From Monodelphis domestica (lineage: Eukaryota > Chordata > Mammalia > Didelphimorphia > Didelphidae), in NCBI RefSeq assembly GCF_027887165.1, contig NC_077228.1, forward strand, positions 210,715,135-210,779,134: 64,000 bases of DNA. The letters run 5' to 3'. Positions within the stretch are counted from its first letter, which is position 1, and the number at the start of each line of letters is the position of its first letter. The notes beneath the pieces were generated by a model that saw only the letters and a program-made list of their open reading frames with translations, searched no databases and was not told where the DNA came from. This document shows positions 34,223-46,049 of the stretch, one piece after another. The translations under genes and the position numbers were made by a program.

Positions 34223-34717
34223 CTATGTTTGTCTTGGCAAATAGGTTCCTAAATATTTTATATTGTCTAGGTTGATTTTAAATGGAATTTCTCTTCCTAA
34301 CTCTTGCTGCTGAGTTGTGTTGGAAATATATAGAAATGTTGATGATTTGTGTGGGTTTATTTTGTATCCTGCAACTTTGCTAAAGTTGTTGATTATTTCT
34401 ACTAGCTTTTTAGTTGATTCTCTAGGAATCTTTAAGTAAACTATCAGATCATCTGCAAAGAGTGATAGCTTGGTCACCTCACTGCCTATTTTAATACCTT
34501 CAATTTCTTTTTCTTCTCTAATTGCTGCTGCTAGTGTTTCTAGTACAATGTTAAATGATAGAGGTAATAATAGGTATCCTTGTTTCACTCCTGATCTTAT
34601 TGGGAAGACTTCTAATTTATCCCCATTGCAGATGATACTTGCTGATGGTTTTAAATATATGTTGTTTATTATTTTAAGGAAAGGTTCATCTATTCCTATA
34701 CTTTCTAGTGTTTTCAA
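34223..34717 (-). pseudogene. L1 ORF2 reverse transcriptase, FADD block
   Basis: 165 open codons read leftward. They contain SGVKQG (motif B, but the following LSPLLFN block is altered to LLPLSFN), [12 protein letters not shown] (catalytic Asp-Asp retained) and YKINPHKS. The upstream fragment at 34894-35274 carries [20 protein letters not shown] and PISLMNID, and a frameshift separates the two. Non-functional remnant. Confidence 0.88.
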
Positions 34718-35333
34718 TAGGAATGAATGTCATATTTTGTCAAAGGCTTTTTCTGCTTCTATCGAGACGATCATATGATTCCTGTTGGTTTGGTTGTTGA
34801 TATGGTCAATTATGTGGATGGTTTTCCTAATATTAAACCATCCTTGCATTCCTGGTATAAATCCCACCTGATCATAGTGAATAATTCTCTTGATCACTTG
34901 CTGGAGTCGTTTGCTAGTATTCTGTTTAAGATTTTTACATCTATGTTCATTAAGGAGATTGGTCCACAGTTTTCTTTCTCTGTTTTTGGTCTGCCTGGCT
35001 TTGGGATCAATACCATATTTGTGTCATAACAGGGATTTGGTAAAACTTCTTTGCTTATTTTGTCAAATAGTTTGTATAATTTTGGAATTAGTTGTTCTTT
35101 AAATGTTTGATAGAATTCACTTGTGAATCCATCTGGCCCTGGGGATTTTTTCTTAGGAAGTTCTTTGATAGCTTGTTTAATTTCGTTTTCTGATGTGGGA
35201 TTATTTAAATATTCTATTTCTTCTTCTGTTAATCTAGTTAATTTATATTTTTTATAAATATTCATCCATTTCACCTAGATTGCCATATATATTGCCATAT
35301 AATTAGGGGAAATAGTTCTTAATAATTACCTTA

Positions 35334-35547
35334 GGGGCAGCTGGGTAGCTCAGTGGATTGAGAGCCAGGCCTAGAGATGGGAGGTCCTATTCAAATCTGG
35401 CCTCAGATACTTCTTAGCTGTGTGACCCTGGGCAAGTTACTTAACCCCCATTGCCTAGCCCTTACCATTTTTCTGCCTTAGAACCAATACATACTATTGA
35501 TTCTAAGATGGAAGGTAAGGGTTTTTTTAAAAATAAAAAATTATAAT
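35334..35547 (+). mobile_element. tRNA-derived SINE inside L1
   Basis: Complete copy in sense opposite to the host L1. Flanks AATAATTACCTTA (35321-35333) and ATAATCACCTTA (to 35560) are the duplicated target. L1 sequence resumes as 'atttccccttcattagaggt'. Confidence 0.95.
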
Positions 35548-35805
35548 TATAATCACCTTAATTTCCCCTTCATTAGAGGTTAGGTCACCCTTTTCATCTT
35601 TGATACTGTTAATTTTATTTTCTTCTTTCCTTTTTAAAATTAGCTTAACTAGTACTTTGTCTATTTTGTTTTTTCAAAGTACCAGATCCTAGTCTTATTT
35701 ATTAATTCAATAATTCTTTTACTTTCAATTTTCTTAATTTCTCCTTTGAGTTTTAGAATTTCTAATTTGTTTTTATCTGGGGATTTTAAATTTATTCTCT
35801 TTCTA

Positions 35806-35812
35806 GTTTTTG
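35806..35812 (-). other. Deletion junction in L1
   Basis: On the L1 sense strand the sequence runs from the segment just after ORF1 (aactctcaaaa) directly into the ORF2 segment upstream of the reverse transcriptase (actagaaagagaataaattt). In the full L1 these points are near 21445 and 22910, about 1.47 kb apart, and both carry a CAAAAA-like string. Confidence 0.8.
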
Positions 35813-35913
35813 AGAGTTACAAATATCCTTTTTCCATATAGGAATATAAACAATTTCACATTACTGAAGCCCTTAAAAAAGAATTCCCCCTCTCCCCCTT
35901 CTTATTTATCTTT

Positions 35914-36884
35914 TCATGTTTCTCTTGAATTTTGGATTTGGACATCAATTTTTCCATTTAGTTTTGGTCTTTTCTTTAGGAATACTTGGAAATCCTCTAT
36001 TTTGTCAAATGCCCACACTTTTCTCTGAAAGTATATAGTCAGTTTTAATGGATAGGTGAACCTTGGTTGTAGACCCAATTTTCTTGCCCTTCTGAATATC
36101 ATATTCCAAGCCTTGCAGTCCTTTAATGTGGAGGTTTCCAGATCCTGTGTAATCCTTATTGGTGCTCCTTGATATCTGAATTGTCTCTTTCCGGCTTCTT
36201 GCAATATTTTCTCCTTAGCTTGGAATCTCTTGAATTTGGCAATTATATTCCTGGGGGTTGTCTTTTGAGGATTTAATGTAGAGAGTGATCTATGGACTCT
36301 TTCAATGTCTATTTTGCCCTCTTGTTCAAGAATACCAGGGCAGTTTTCTTGGATAATTTCTTATAGTATGATGTCAAGGCTTCTTTTTTTTCCAGGTTTT
36401 CTGGTAGACCAATGATTCTCAAATTGTCTCTCCTAGATCTGTTCTCCAGGACTATTGTCTTCTCAATGAGGTATTTTATGTTTCCTTCTATTTTGTCATT
36501 CTTTTTACTTTGCTTTATTAATTCTTGATGTCTTGTGATATCATTAGCTTCTCCTTGCCCAATTCTAGTCTTTAAAGACTGATTTTCAGCTATGATCTTT
36601 TGATTTTCCATTTTGGTTTGGTCTATCCTGCTTTTCATGTCTGCCAGCAGGTCAATTCTGGTCTCCAATTTATTTATTACTTTGTGTGATTTCTGTGTTT
36701 CTTTTTCCAAGTGGGAAATTCTGTGTTTTAAGCTGTTGTTTTTTTTAACTATTTCCCACTTTTCTTGCCAAGTTTCTTCTATCTTTCTTACTTGGTTCTT
36801 GAATTCCTTTTTCAGTTCCTCATGCACTTGTGACCAATTCCCTTTTTTTTTTTGAAAGTTTGGATGTGTTTGCTTGTTTGTCAT
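35914..36884 (-). pseudogene. L1 ORF1 remnant
   Basis: 36884-36309 is open for 191 codons. It holds a Lys/Glu-rich coiled coil (about residues 20-150, heptad-like LEKETQ, LETRIDLL, IEGNIKYLIEKT) followed by the RRM start DNLRIIGLPENLE. The frame is then shifted, and the C-terminal domain continues at 36204-35914 (GAPIRITQDLETSTLKDC, DKIEDFQVF). The family product binds L1 RNA as a trimer. At least one frameshift separates the halves. Confidence 0.85.
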
Positions 36885-37549
36885 TTGCTCCTGTCACCTC
36901 TGTAGGCTGTTGTTTTTTCCCTATAGAAGTTATCCAGGGTCAGAGGCTTTTTTTGGTAGTTGTAGATTGTAGTTCTTGAGTATTGGTGGCCATTGCTGTG
37001 TTAGTTTTTTTCTTCCCTTCCCAGTCAGAAGTCTCTCTGTGTATCAAGCTACAGAACAGTTTTTGCCCTGAGGCTATTTTTCCTGTCTCTGCTGCATCTG
37101 CTGTGGGCAGCCCCTCTCTGCCCTATCTCTGTGCCCAAGATCCTCATTCCTCAGGCTCTTTGGGTCCCAAGTCTTGCTGCCCTCAGGGGTAAATCTGTGG
37201 TGCCCTCAGCCAGCCCCTGAGAACCTAAAGATTGCCCTGTGCTTACTCTGACTCTGGTGCGGTTGGAGTTTGGTGGAGTGGGGGAGGGGTGATTGGCTCA
37301 CACTTTGATAGGTCTAATTTTACCCCCTTATAGTATAGAAATGCCCAAATTCTGCCTACCTTCAAGGCTGCACCCTACAGTAGAGCCCCTTCGCTTGTCT
37401 GATTTTGATTTTTTGTCCTTTTGAGGCTCTTTATATTGATTCGTTGTGAGAAGACTTGCTTCTACTCTGTGGCCATCTTATACTGGAAATCTCTAAGAAC
37501 AATATTTTTAAATGAATAAAGTAAAATATATGGAAATATGAAGGAGTTA

Positions 37550-37960
37550 TCAAAATATTTTTATTATTTTTCCATGGTTACATCATTCATGTTTTCTCTT
37601 TCCCTTCCTCCCTCTCTCCTCCCCCCTCTCAGAGGTGACATTCTAACCCTAAATTTCACTGGGTTATACATATATCACTTGAACCAATTTCCATATTATT
37701 AATTTTTGTGAAAGAGCAATCCTTTAAAACTAAATCCCCAAATATTATACCCATATAAACAAGTGATTCTGGATTTCTACTCCCACAGTTCCTTCCATAG
37801 ATATGGATAGTATTCTTTCTCATAAGTCCCTCAGAATTGTCCTGGATCATTGCATTACTATTAGTAGCAAAGTCAATCACATTTGATTGTCCCACAATGC
37901 TACAGTCTCTGTGTATAATGTTCTCCTGGTTCTGCTTATTTCTTTGTACCTCAGGGCATA
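37550..37960 (-). mobile_element. Old L1 3' end
   Basis: 'tccatggttacatcattcatgtttt', 'actgggttatacatatatcac', 'tatggatagtattctttctcataagtccctcagaattgtcctgg' on the minus strand. Abuts the 5' side of the previous L1. Confidence 0.8.
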
Positions 37961-38589
37961 TCAGAATATTTTTAGAAAAACAAGCAAACATAGATCCCAA
38001 GTTAAGAATCCTTGGCTTTGAGAGGAGTGTGTGTTGAGGATAGTTTTCTCCTGGCTTAGAAAATCTCTCTGCTAGAACCTTTATAGTACTTTTGAGACAA
38101 AGGCAAGTTCCATTGTGAGATAAAAGTAGACTTACAAAGTTCAGGTTGAGTGTTTTGAAATGTTAATGTTGGAAGGTATACTCTTAAGAAGTTATCTTCC
38201 TAGAAAACCAAGTTCTAGTCCACAGTGTAACCCAAGACCAAGGGCTACCTCCTTTGGTTGACAAAAGTGCATTCCCTCTAATCTTAGTTTCAAGGAATTC
38301 TAGCCTCTCTCTGAACCTGATCATCTTCTAAAAAGTAAGCCTGGTTATGTTTTATTCAACTGAAACTCAGGATTTTATACTAGAACACTGGAATAATTTT
38401 TAAAAAATTATAAAAGATTTAATATGTTCCACACTCATAATGGAGTTATTTCCTGATATAACTAGTCTTAGCTAGCCTGCTTCAAAGTAAGCCCACTCCA
38501 TATCTGATGACAGGGTGCAAGGAACTAGATGATACTGGGGTACTCCTAGTTTCTAAAGCCTGGATTCTTTCTGTCTTCACCGTCCCTAT
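37961..38589. other. No clear feature; may include the LTR start
   Basis: No repeat boundary could be fixed. The 5' limit of the LTR that ends at 39429 may lie in here. Confidence 0.3.
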
Positions 38590-39429
38590 CATTTCACTTG
38601 TGAAGAGTGAATCAAACTATATCTTTGTCTATCAATCAGCAACTTTTAAGTTAATCAATCAGAAACTTAAATACCCCTACTTAGTACCTGACTAGTCACT
38701 AAATATGAAAGTTCACAAGTCACTTGCTAAAGTGGGTGACAACTCCAGAAGCCACTGCCCCACCCCTGGGCAGTGCTAGGCAAATTGAAAGACTGTGATT
38801 GGTTTCCATTAAGTGGGGAAGGAACAGGAAGTGATGTAGAAAAAGGACTATTAAAAGTCCTGAACTTCCTGTCCAAGGAACTTCTCCTTTGAACTTCTTC
38901 CCCTTTGGAGTTTGTCTTTGGGGACTCTGCATGGGTGAGCCTGACTGGTGGAGGAGACTCTTTCCTTGGATCCTGTGGTAGTGAGTGGAGTGGTTCCTTC
39001 CTTGGTTCTTCAGTGAGGAGGAGACCCTCTCTGCTTGTTGGCACTTCAGTGGGACATTCCCTTCAGCATGAGTTCTGGTGATATTCTTGGTGGTTTTAGC
39101 CTCATGTACACTGAAGGTGCTTGGCAGATTTTTCAATGTCTCCTGGCTCCTCAGATTTTTACTTCCTAATTAGGACTTTGGGTTCTGGTGAGGTTTGCTT
39201 TGGGGTTCCTATTTGAGGTCTGGAGACATTAGGATTAAACTCAGGGTATTTTGTAGCTAGGCAGTACTTTCTGCCTCTTTATCTACATTTTCCCACTTTT
39301 ACTCTTTCCACCTCTTTGTAAATAAAGCTGTTAAAAGTCATTAAGATATATTATTGTTTAAATAGGTAACCACAATATTACTTTAGAATTTTCATATTTA
39401 GCATAAAACCTAAATTTTAAATTCTTACA
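38590..39429 (+). mobile_element. LTR, family 2, 5' limit uncertain
   Basis: Plus-strand LTR: 'gactgtgattggtttcc', 'aggaagtgatgtagaaaaaggactattaaaagtcctgaacttcctg' (TATA-like region plus start), polyadenylation signal 'gtaaataaagctgttaaaag' near 39318 and end AAATTCTTACA at 39429. The core matches 55317-56138 ('tgtgattggtagatg', 'aggaagtgatacaaaagagtctttaaaag'). The flank TATT follows, but its partner was not found. Confidence 0.65.
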
Positions 39430-39797
39430 TATTCTAGGGATCCCTGACTGTCTATTCTTGCCTTCCTCTTATTGTCTTCAGTTCTTAAACTTCATTGCTT
39501 TGCTATCAATGATTGATGAATTCTTTCACTTCCCTTCTTACAGAGTTCTTGTGGCAAGGAGGGTTAGGGTTCCAGGGACTAGACCAGGTGTCTCCATTTT
39601 AGCTTCATCTCTCCCTTCATCAGTGCACAGATTGTTCATGGATAGGTTGACAAAGAGCAAAGGGAGGAATCCCTCCCTCTGCCCCCTTGGGAGGCTGGTG
39701 AAATCTAGTAATTGAAGAAAACAGGTTAATGAAAATAAAGAACTAGATTTTTTTGCCCTTCAAATTCATGGGACCCCCCCCCTAAAATCTCTTCATG
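39430..39797. other. No recognised feature
   Basis: Nothing recognised. Confidence 0.4.
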
Positions 39798-39805
39798 TTA
39801 TACAG

Positions 39806-40134
39806 AAATGATGATGAATCTATGACATCATGCCAAAGATAGCACACATGACTCACCTATCCCCCCCCTTCCCCAAAGAGTTCATTACTAGAAAGGCAGA
39901 GGGACTCTGGCAGAGCTGTACTACCATCACCTGCACTGAAGACATTTTTCTCTTCACCTGCCCTTCTACCCAGGATCCCAATGGGAGCGCTCTCTCCCTC
40001 CCCTGTGTGGAGTAAGGTGGGGAAATGCACCTGGCACTCATGGGGGTAGGTGGGGGGGCAGGGCATGACACTTGGTGTCTTGAGAGAGCAGGAGAGGGGC
40101 ATGGCAATGGTCTCTAAAAGGTTCACCATCACTG
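39806..40134. mobile_element. hAT-like non-autonomous DNA transposon
   Basis: The left end aaatgatgatgaatctatgac pairs with the right end ggttcaccatcactg when inverted (CAGTGATGGTGAACC). Flanking 8-mers are TTATACAG (39798-39805) and TTATAGAA (40135-40142), 6 of 8 matching. No transposase frame is present. The inner open frames on the minus strand are not gene-like. Confidence 0.65.
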
Positions 40135-40215
40135 TTATAGAAAAATAGTCTTTCTTCTTAGGGACCTATCAGTCTAAGGAAAGAATACATGCAAATTAAT
40201 AAGAATAGATGATAA

Positions 40216-40425
40216 TGGGGGCAGCTGGGTGGCTCAGTGGATTGAGAACCAGGCCCAGAGATGGGAGGTCCTGGGTTCAAATGTGGCCTCAGATACTTCC
40301 TAGCTGTGTGACCTTGGGCAAGTCACTTGACCCCCATTGCTTAGCCCTCATCACTCTTCTGCCTTGAAACCAATAAACAGTATTGGTTCCAAGACAGAAA
40401 GTAAGGGTTTAAAAAATAAAAGGAC
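40216..40425 (+). mobile_element. tRNA-derived SINE, TSD TAGATGATAA
   Basis: Complete, little-diverged copy with exact TAGATGATAA at 40206-40215 and 40426-40435. Confidence 0.95.
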
Positions 40426-40529
40426 TAGATGATAAGAAAAACTGTATGTATAACAAATTCAGATCCTTGCTCAGTGTTCTACTGGCATTAATCAACAGAT
40501 GAAATAACTAAATTCTAGTATTAAATAAT

Positions 40530-40740
40530 AAAAAAGAATAACTGATATTGATATAGGTTTTTATTTTGCAAAGCATTTACATACATATGTATATAATCTT
40601 TACACTTTACAACCTTTGGTCACAACCATCCAGTGACTGTTGTCTTCATCCTCATTTCATAGATAAGGCAAGAGAAAAATTAATATAATTACTAAGTATC
40701 TAACCCAGAAGACTCCAAGTCCATTCTATTCAGGACCCCA
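40530..40740 (-). mobile_element. MIR-like SINE
   Basis: 'ttttgcaaagcatttacatac', 'cttcatcctcatttcatagataaggc' and 'aactaagtatctaacccagaag'-type block on the minus strand. Confidence 0.55.
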
Positions 40741-42300
40741 ACTCCTTGAATGATGATAGGAGAATTGAATTCAGTTCAACTCAACATTTATTTCCTGCTT
40801 TTGCATTCTTGGGATCATAAGCATTTGGGGGCATGGACCAATTGTGCCCAGATGCATACTCTTAGATTTGAGATTCAAAGATGAGCAGTGGCAACCCCTG
40901 CAATTGGGCTTATGGTCTACTTGGAGGAAGAGAGAATGAAAACACACATACATGTTGCAACATTCCCTCTTCCTCCTCCCTTAAATGTTAGGAATTTTTC
41001 CCCCCCTCAGTATCCTAGGGGTAAGTCTGAAAAAAAAATTAGTATTTCTAAAAGAGGAATGGGAGGAAGGGATGTTAATGTACTCACATACATACCTTTG
41101 TGTAAATATAATATAGGGAAGAATGTCATGCAGGCAAAGGAAAGATCCAGACAGAGTGTCCCAGGAGAATTTGAGAGAGGAAAGAACATTTTCATTGAGA
41201 TAATTGGGGAATGTTTTATGACCCCAGATGGTATTTGATGGAAAGGAAGGATTCTGGCCTGCAGAGATGAGAAAGGACTATAGTCTAGGCAAAGGGAGTA
41301 GGAAGGTAGCCAGCTAAGATGGGGTGATAGCTAATATTCCAGTGTGTCTGGACTCAAAAATAAAGGAAGGGGACCACTGTGAAATAAGCCCAATCTGGGA
41401 GGTTGGAGCAATATTAGAGTCCCGGGAAGATTTCAGAGAGGAAGTACATTATCCAGCAGAAGAGGAAAAGACTAGTTGGGTGGGACAGAGGGAAGTGGCT
41501 GCTCCAGACAAAGGATTGTATTAATATGTGTTAATACATATGGAAGAAAGTCTTAAGACCTTTGAATGAGGGGTGTGATAAATTGGCTTGCCTCTTTGCA
41601 ATGGAGATTAAAGATGGAATAAGAAATGTGACGAATATGATGACAGAAGTGACCATTTGAAGTGAACCTGAAGGCCAAGTTGGCAGCAACTAATGCCAGG
41701 TATAGGGTGAGATCCAAGTCTAGGCAGCAGTAGCTTCTCCTAGAGGCCAAGGTTTGCAGGCATTTGGCCTGGGATTTGCTGCCTGAGGGCAGGGTTGGCA
41801 GTGAATCCCAAAGCAAAATCTTAAATGCTGCAGGTGTCTGTAAGAATAATGTCTGCCCACCAGAGTATAAATGAAATGCAAGCTGGCAAAACCATAGGAG
41901 TTAAGACTGCTGTCCCCCTCCAACACTATTATCCCTCCTTCACCTTTAGCTGATCATTTCAGCTCCTTTCAGCCCTTTCTCTCGGTTCATTAAAACATTC
42001 TTCCCTATTCCTTCCCAGGGGGCACTGCCTTTGTTCTTAAGAAGAATGATCTTATTTCTGATGGACAGATTCCCAAACTTCTATGCTCCAGCTCCAGGAG
42101 AGTTCTCTAACAATACAGCCTTTGTTTCTCTGACAATAACCCTTTCATCAGAGCAGCCCTGTCAGGAAAACATTTTTGAGCATGTACCTACAATATATGT
42201 ATGCTTATTTACTCCTGTATTATATTCATGTGCTACTGTATTCATATTCTATAAATTATTAAACTTACCCACAAGATAATTTGAAAGTACAAGACAAAGA
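40741..42300. other. No gene recognised
   Basis: Mostly unrecognised, possibly decayed repeats. Open frames at 40888-41238 and 41324-41524 (plus) and 41553-41816 (minus) show no domain or coherent codon pattern. 'aatgtaaaaatataatatagggaagaatgtcatgcagg'-like purine-rich sequence may be an old repeat related to 17755-18290. Confidence 0.35.
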
Positions 42301-42956
42301 TGAAATAAGCCATAGTTTAAAATTTATTTAATTTTGTTAAAAATTTTTATTTTAATACATTTCCATATAAGTTTTCCAATGTCATATGATCCATATCATA
42401 GTATATGGCTACTTCTCCGTCTTCCTTTTTTTTCCCATTTTTTTATGTCATGCAAAACACACTTCTGTATAGGTCATTGTCATAAGAGTAGTCACACATA
42501 ACCAAAACCCCAAAATAAAACCATAAGTACACTGATGAGAAATATGACCCTGATAGATCTTTCTCTGGAAATGGATAGCATTCTCCATAAGAAGTCTTTC
42601 AGGATTGTCCCAGATCATTGCATGGCTGAGAGGAGCCAAGTTTTCAGAGATAATCATTGTCTAATATTGCTGTTACTGTATCCCAGTTCTCCCAGGTCTG
42701 CTTATTTCTCTTTATCAGTTATCACAAATCTTTCCAGCTTTTTCTAGAATCATTTTGCTTTTCATTTCTTATAGCACAATAGTATTCCATTATCATCCTG
42801 TACCACAATTTGTTCAATCATTCCCCAATGGATGGGTCCCTCCTCAATTTCCAATTCCTTGCTACCACAAAAAGAGCAGCTATAAATATTTTTTTTTACA
42901 TGTAGGTCCTTTCTCCTTTTTTATTATCTCTTTAGGATATAGACCCAGTAGTGGGT

Positions 42957-43525
42957 AAGGGATAAAATTAATATGGTTTTACAAAATATAAGAGAATGTG
43001 GTCACCAATATCATAACTCAAATCAAAATGACTTTTTATTTAGCAGCTTTATTTATAAAATAGAGGGAAAGAGTAGAGAAATGTGAAAGAGGGTAGAGTA
43101 AGCAGTCTAGCTTATCACCCTAAATGTTTCTCCAGTGCCTGGCTCAGCTCAGGTTGAGCTAATTAGCCCTCCACCAGAGGGCCCTCAGCTGGATGGCCAG
43201 GAAGACCCAGTGGTGAATAACTCCTCCAGAAACTAATCTCTCCAGAAGCCAGGAAAGGAGTCAGCTTTTCACTCACCCATATTGTTGTCCAAAGGGGAAG
43301 ATCCAAGAGCGGTCTTACCAAATGCTATAGTCCCAGGTCCACACTGGAGAAGGTCCTCCACCAGCCTCCAAAGCCTCAAAAGAGCTCGAAAAACCTCATG
43401 ACAGGAAGTTTCAGCCACTTTTAAAGACCTTTCTTTGCATCGCTTCCTGTTCCTTCCTCCACCTTAGGGGAACAATTATAGTCTTTAAATTTGCTTAGGA
43501 CTGCCCAGGGGGATCTTATAATATT
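42957..43525 (-). mobile_element. LTR fragment, family 2, insertion with target loss
   Basis: Minus-strand LTR body: 'gtcaccaatatcataac', 'caggaagtttcagccacttttaaagacctttctttgcatcgcttcctg' and 'gcttaggactgcccaggggg', parallel to 44376-45145. Ends are incomplete. About 500 bp of the host L1 are missing at this point, so no flanking duplication exists. Confidence 0.7.
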
Positions 43526-43684
43526 CTGTCTCTTATTTAGCTATAAATTCTTCCCTTCTCCAAAGATCTGCCAGGTAAACTACTCTGTGTTCACCTAATT
43601 TAGTTATGGTATCACTCTTTATGTCTAAATCATATATCCATTTGGAACATATTTTGGTATAGGGTATGAGATATTGGTCCATAC

Positions 43685-45239
43685 TGTGGGAAGGAAAGAG
43701 AGAGAAATGAATTGAAATATAAGTAGGGAGAGGGTTTTGCAGGGGAAGATCTAGCTATATGCCAGGAACCAAATGACAAGGGATTCTGGAACTCAGAGAG
43801 AGGATTTGAGGAGTCACCAACTGCTCGTGGGAGCTCTTTGCTTCCTTTTTCCAAAGCTGAATGGAGAAAAAGATATCTAATCTCTGTTGGTTCCTACAGT
43901 GATAACAGCTGCAATGAATTTGAAGTGAAGTGTTCCTACCTGCTGAGAAGTACCTGCCTTAATAAGAAGATAATCCTAAAAAGGTCTATGTAGCCCAATC
44001 TGATCCAAACACAGTGTTGGTGAGGGCCTGAGGCAAAACTCTGGCCTGGCTCAACTGGGTTGAACTCAGCCATCAAGAGTTCAATCCTGATTATATTTGG
44101 AGAACTGTTTCATCTAATAAACCAACCTGGGAGGATTGATTAGATTCAGGTGTAGATAGTAAGGTTTGGGGAATCTTAGCCAGAGATAGGCCAGAGCTTA
44201 GGGAACCTCAAGCAAACGAAGCATTTCCTGTTAGGAAAATTTAGAAGGGGAGGCTAGTAAAATTTTCTTAGAGTTAGGGAACCCCTGTTCCTTAATCTTC
44301 CTTTCCTAATCCTGTTAATTATAATAAATCCCTTTTTCCTGTTCAAAAACCATTGTCTTGGAGGCCTTAATGCACTGTTAAGGGCAGAAATGGGAGGTTT
44401 TATAAAAGGTTGGACTGGATTATTTAAGAATAGGGTCACCAGGAATTTAATTAATTCCAAAGAGATTTAATTTAACAATTTATTTATAAAATATACAAAG
44501 AGTGAAAGTAAGAAAAATCAGAGCGAGGATAGGGGAAGATATCTAGCCTATGTACTAAGTATTTTGCTCCAGCCCATGGCTCAACCCAGGCAGGACTAAT
44601 TAGCCTTTAGATGGAGAGGCCTTGGCTTTGAGCCAAGGACCTGGAGATTCAGGGAGCCTCTCTCAAGAGAGTAGGTCTCTCCTGAGCCTAGTCCCTTCAG
44701 AAAATCCAAGGAAAAGAGTCAGCCTTTTTTCACTCCCCATGTGTCAGTCCAAAGGAAGAGATTTAAGAACAGTCACACCAAGTCCAAGGTCTCAGGTTCA
44801 GTAAGCAGATTCTTCACCAACCTCAAAATTGAACTCCAAACTACAGAAGAATGAGAGAACTTTCTCACAGGAAGTAACAGCTCCTTTTAAAGAGGCTTCT
44901 TTGTGTCACTTCCTGTGCCTTCCTCTACTTTACCCCTATTACAGCTAAAGCTTTGCTTAGGACTGCCCCGAAGGGAGGGGGGCACTTCGGGGGGACAGTC
45001 AGTTGATTCTGATTGGTCACCCACTATTGAACAATGGGTCACAGACCTCCCCCACTCAAGTGTGATGATTAAATCTAAAGTGGGGTGATTAAATCTAAAA
45101 ATGGACAGGGGAGTGTTAATTTCATTTTCACAATTAATCTTCACAGCACACAGGTCCCAGTGAGTGAGGCTATCAGCCTTACTTTACTGAGGGTTACTAA
45201 GGAATCAAATAAACCTCAGCATTCCAACTTATTTTTTCA
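43685..45239 (+). mobile_element. LTR 'A' with nested LTR, TSD ATAC
   Basis: Starts TGTGGGAAGG, has 'aattataataaatccctttttcc' (polyadenylation signal) near 44320, and ends TTATTTTTTCA. ATAC flanks it at 43681-43684 and 45240-45243, with old L1 sequence resuming on both sides. It is interrupted by LTR B at 44376-45145. Its own length is about 780 bp. Confidence 0.75.
44376..45145 (-). mobile_element. Solo LTR 'B', family 2, TSD GCAC
   Basis: 770-bp LTR with plus-strand ends TGTTAAGGG and CTTCACA. GCAC flanks it exactly at 44372-44375 and 45146-45149. Minus-strand order: start TGTGAAGATT, 'gattggtcacc' CCAAT-like block complement, 'ctttaaaaggagctg' TATA-like complement, and end CCCTTAACA. Sister of 55317-56138. 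Confidence 0.88.
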
Positions 45240-46049
45240 ATACCTAGTTTCTGCCATACTGTTTTCCAATTTTCCCACCAATTTTTGTTAAGTAGTGAGT
45301 TCTTATCCCAAAGGTGGGAACTTTGGGTTTACCAAACACTAGGTTATTAAGGTAATTTACTCCTATATATTATGTATCTAATCTATTTCATTGACCTACC
45401 ATTCTATTCATTAACCAATACCAGATTGTTTTGATGATTGCTGCTTTACAGTTTGAGATCTGGTACTGCTAGACCTCCTGCCTCCACTTTTTTTTTTCCA
45501 TTAGTTCCCTTAATATTCTTCACCTTTTGCTCTTCCAGATGAGTTTCATTATTATTTTTTCTATCTATAGAAAATAATTATTTGGTAGTTTGATTGGTAT
45601 GGCACTGAATAAATAAATTAATTTAGGTAGAATTGTCACACTTTTTATATTAGCTCAGTCTACCCATGAGCAATTAATATTCTCCCAATTGTTTAGATGT
45701 GATTTTATTTGTGTGAAAAGTGTTTTGTAATTGTGATCATATAATTCCTGTGTTTGCCTTGGCAAGTAGATTCCCAGGTATTTTGTATTGTTTAGAGTAA
45801 TTTTGAATGGAATTTATCGTTCTAAGACTTGCTGCTGGACTTTGTGGTAACATATAGAAATGCTGATAATTTATGTGGATTAATTTGTATCCTGAAACTT
45901 TACTAGAATTATTATTTCAACTAGTTTTTTAGTTGATTCTCTATGATTCCCTGAGTATATCATCTGCATAGAGTGATAGTTTAATTTCCTCACTGCCTAC
46001 TTTAATTTCTTCAATTTCTTTTTTTTTCCTTATTGCTAAAGCTAGGTTA

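Larger units (their letters stand above)
32394..37491 (-). mobile_element. L1 LINE with both ends but endonuclease region deleted
   Basis: Minus-strand element. The 3' end is at 32394-32420 and the 5' end at 37460-37491 (complement of a 5' UTR with 'aagatggccacagagtagaag'). It is flanked by TCTAAGAATAATATT (32379-32393) and TCTAAGAACAATATT (37492-37506), one mismatch in 15. It is only about 4.9 kb without the SINE, because the segment from the inter-ORF region through the ORF2 endonuclease is missing at a junction near 35810. ORF1 and reverse transcriptase blocks remain, with frameshifts. Confidence 0.92.
42305..46049 (-). mobile_element. Old L1 LINE carrying three LTR insertions
   Basis: Segments 42305-42950, 43530-43680 and 45244-46049 are consecutive parts of one old minus-strand L1: 3' UTR and ORF2 end; 'ttcttcccttctccaaagatctgccaggtaaactactctgtg'; then 'ctgccatactgttttccaattttccc' through 'cactgcctactttaatttcttcaatttc'. 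It ends abruptly at about 46049, where an ERV-like region begins. No open frame of useful length is left. Confidence 0.85.
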
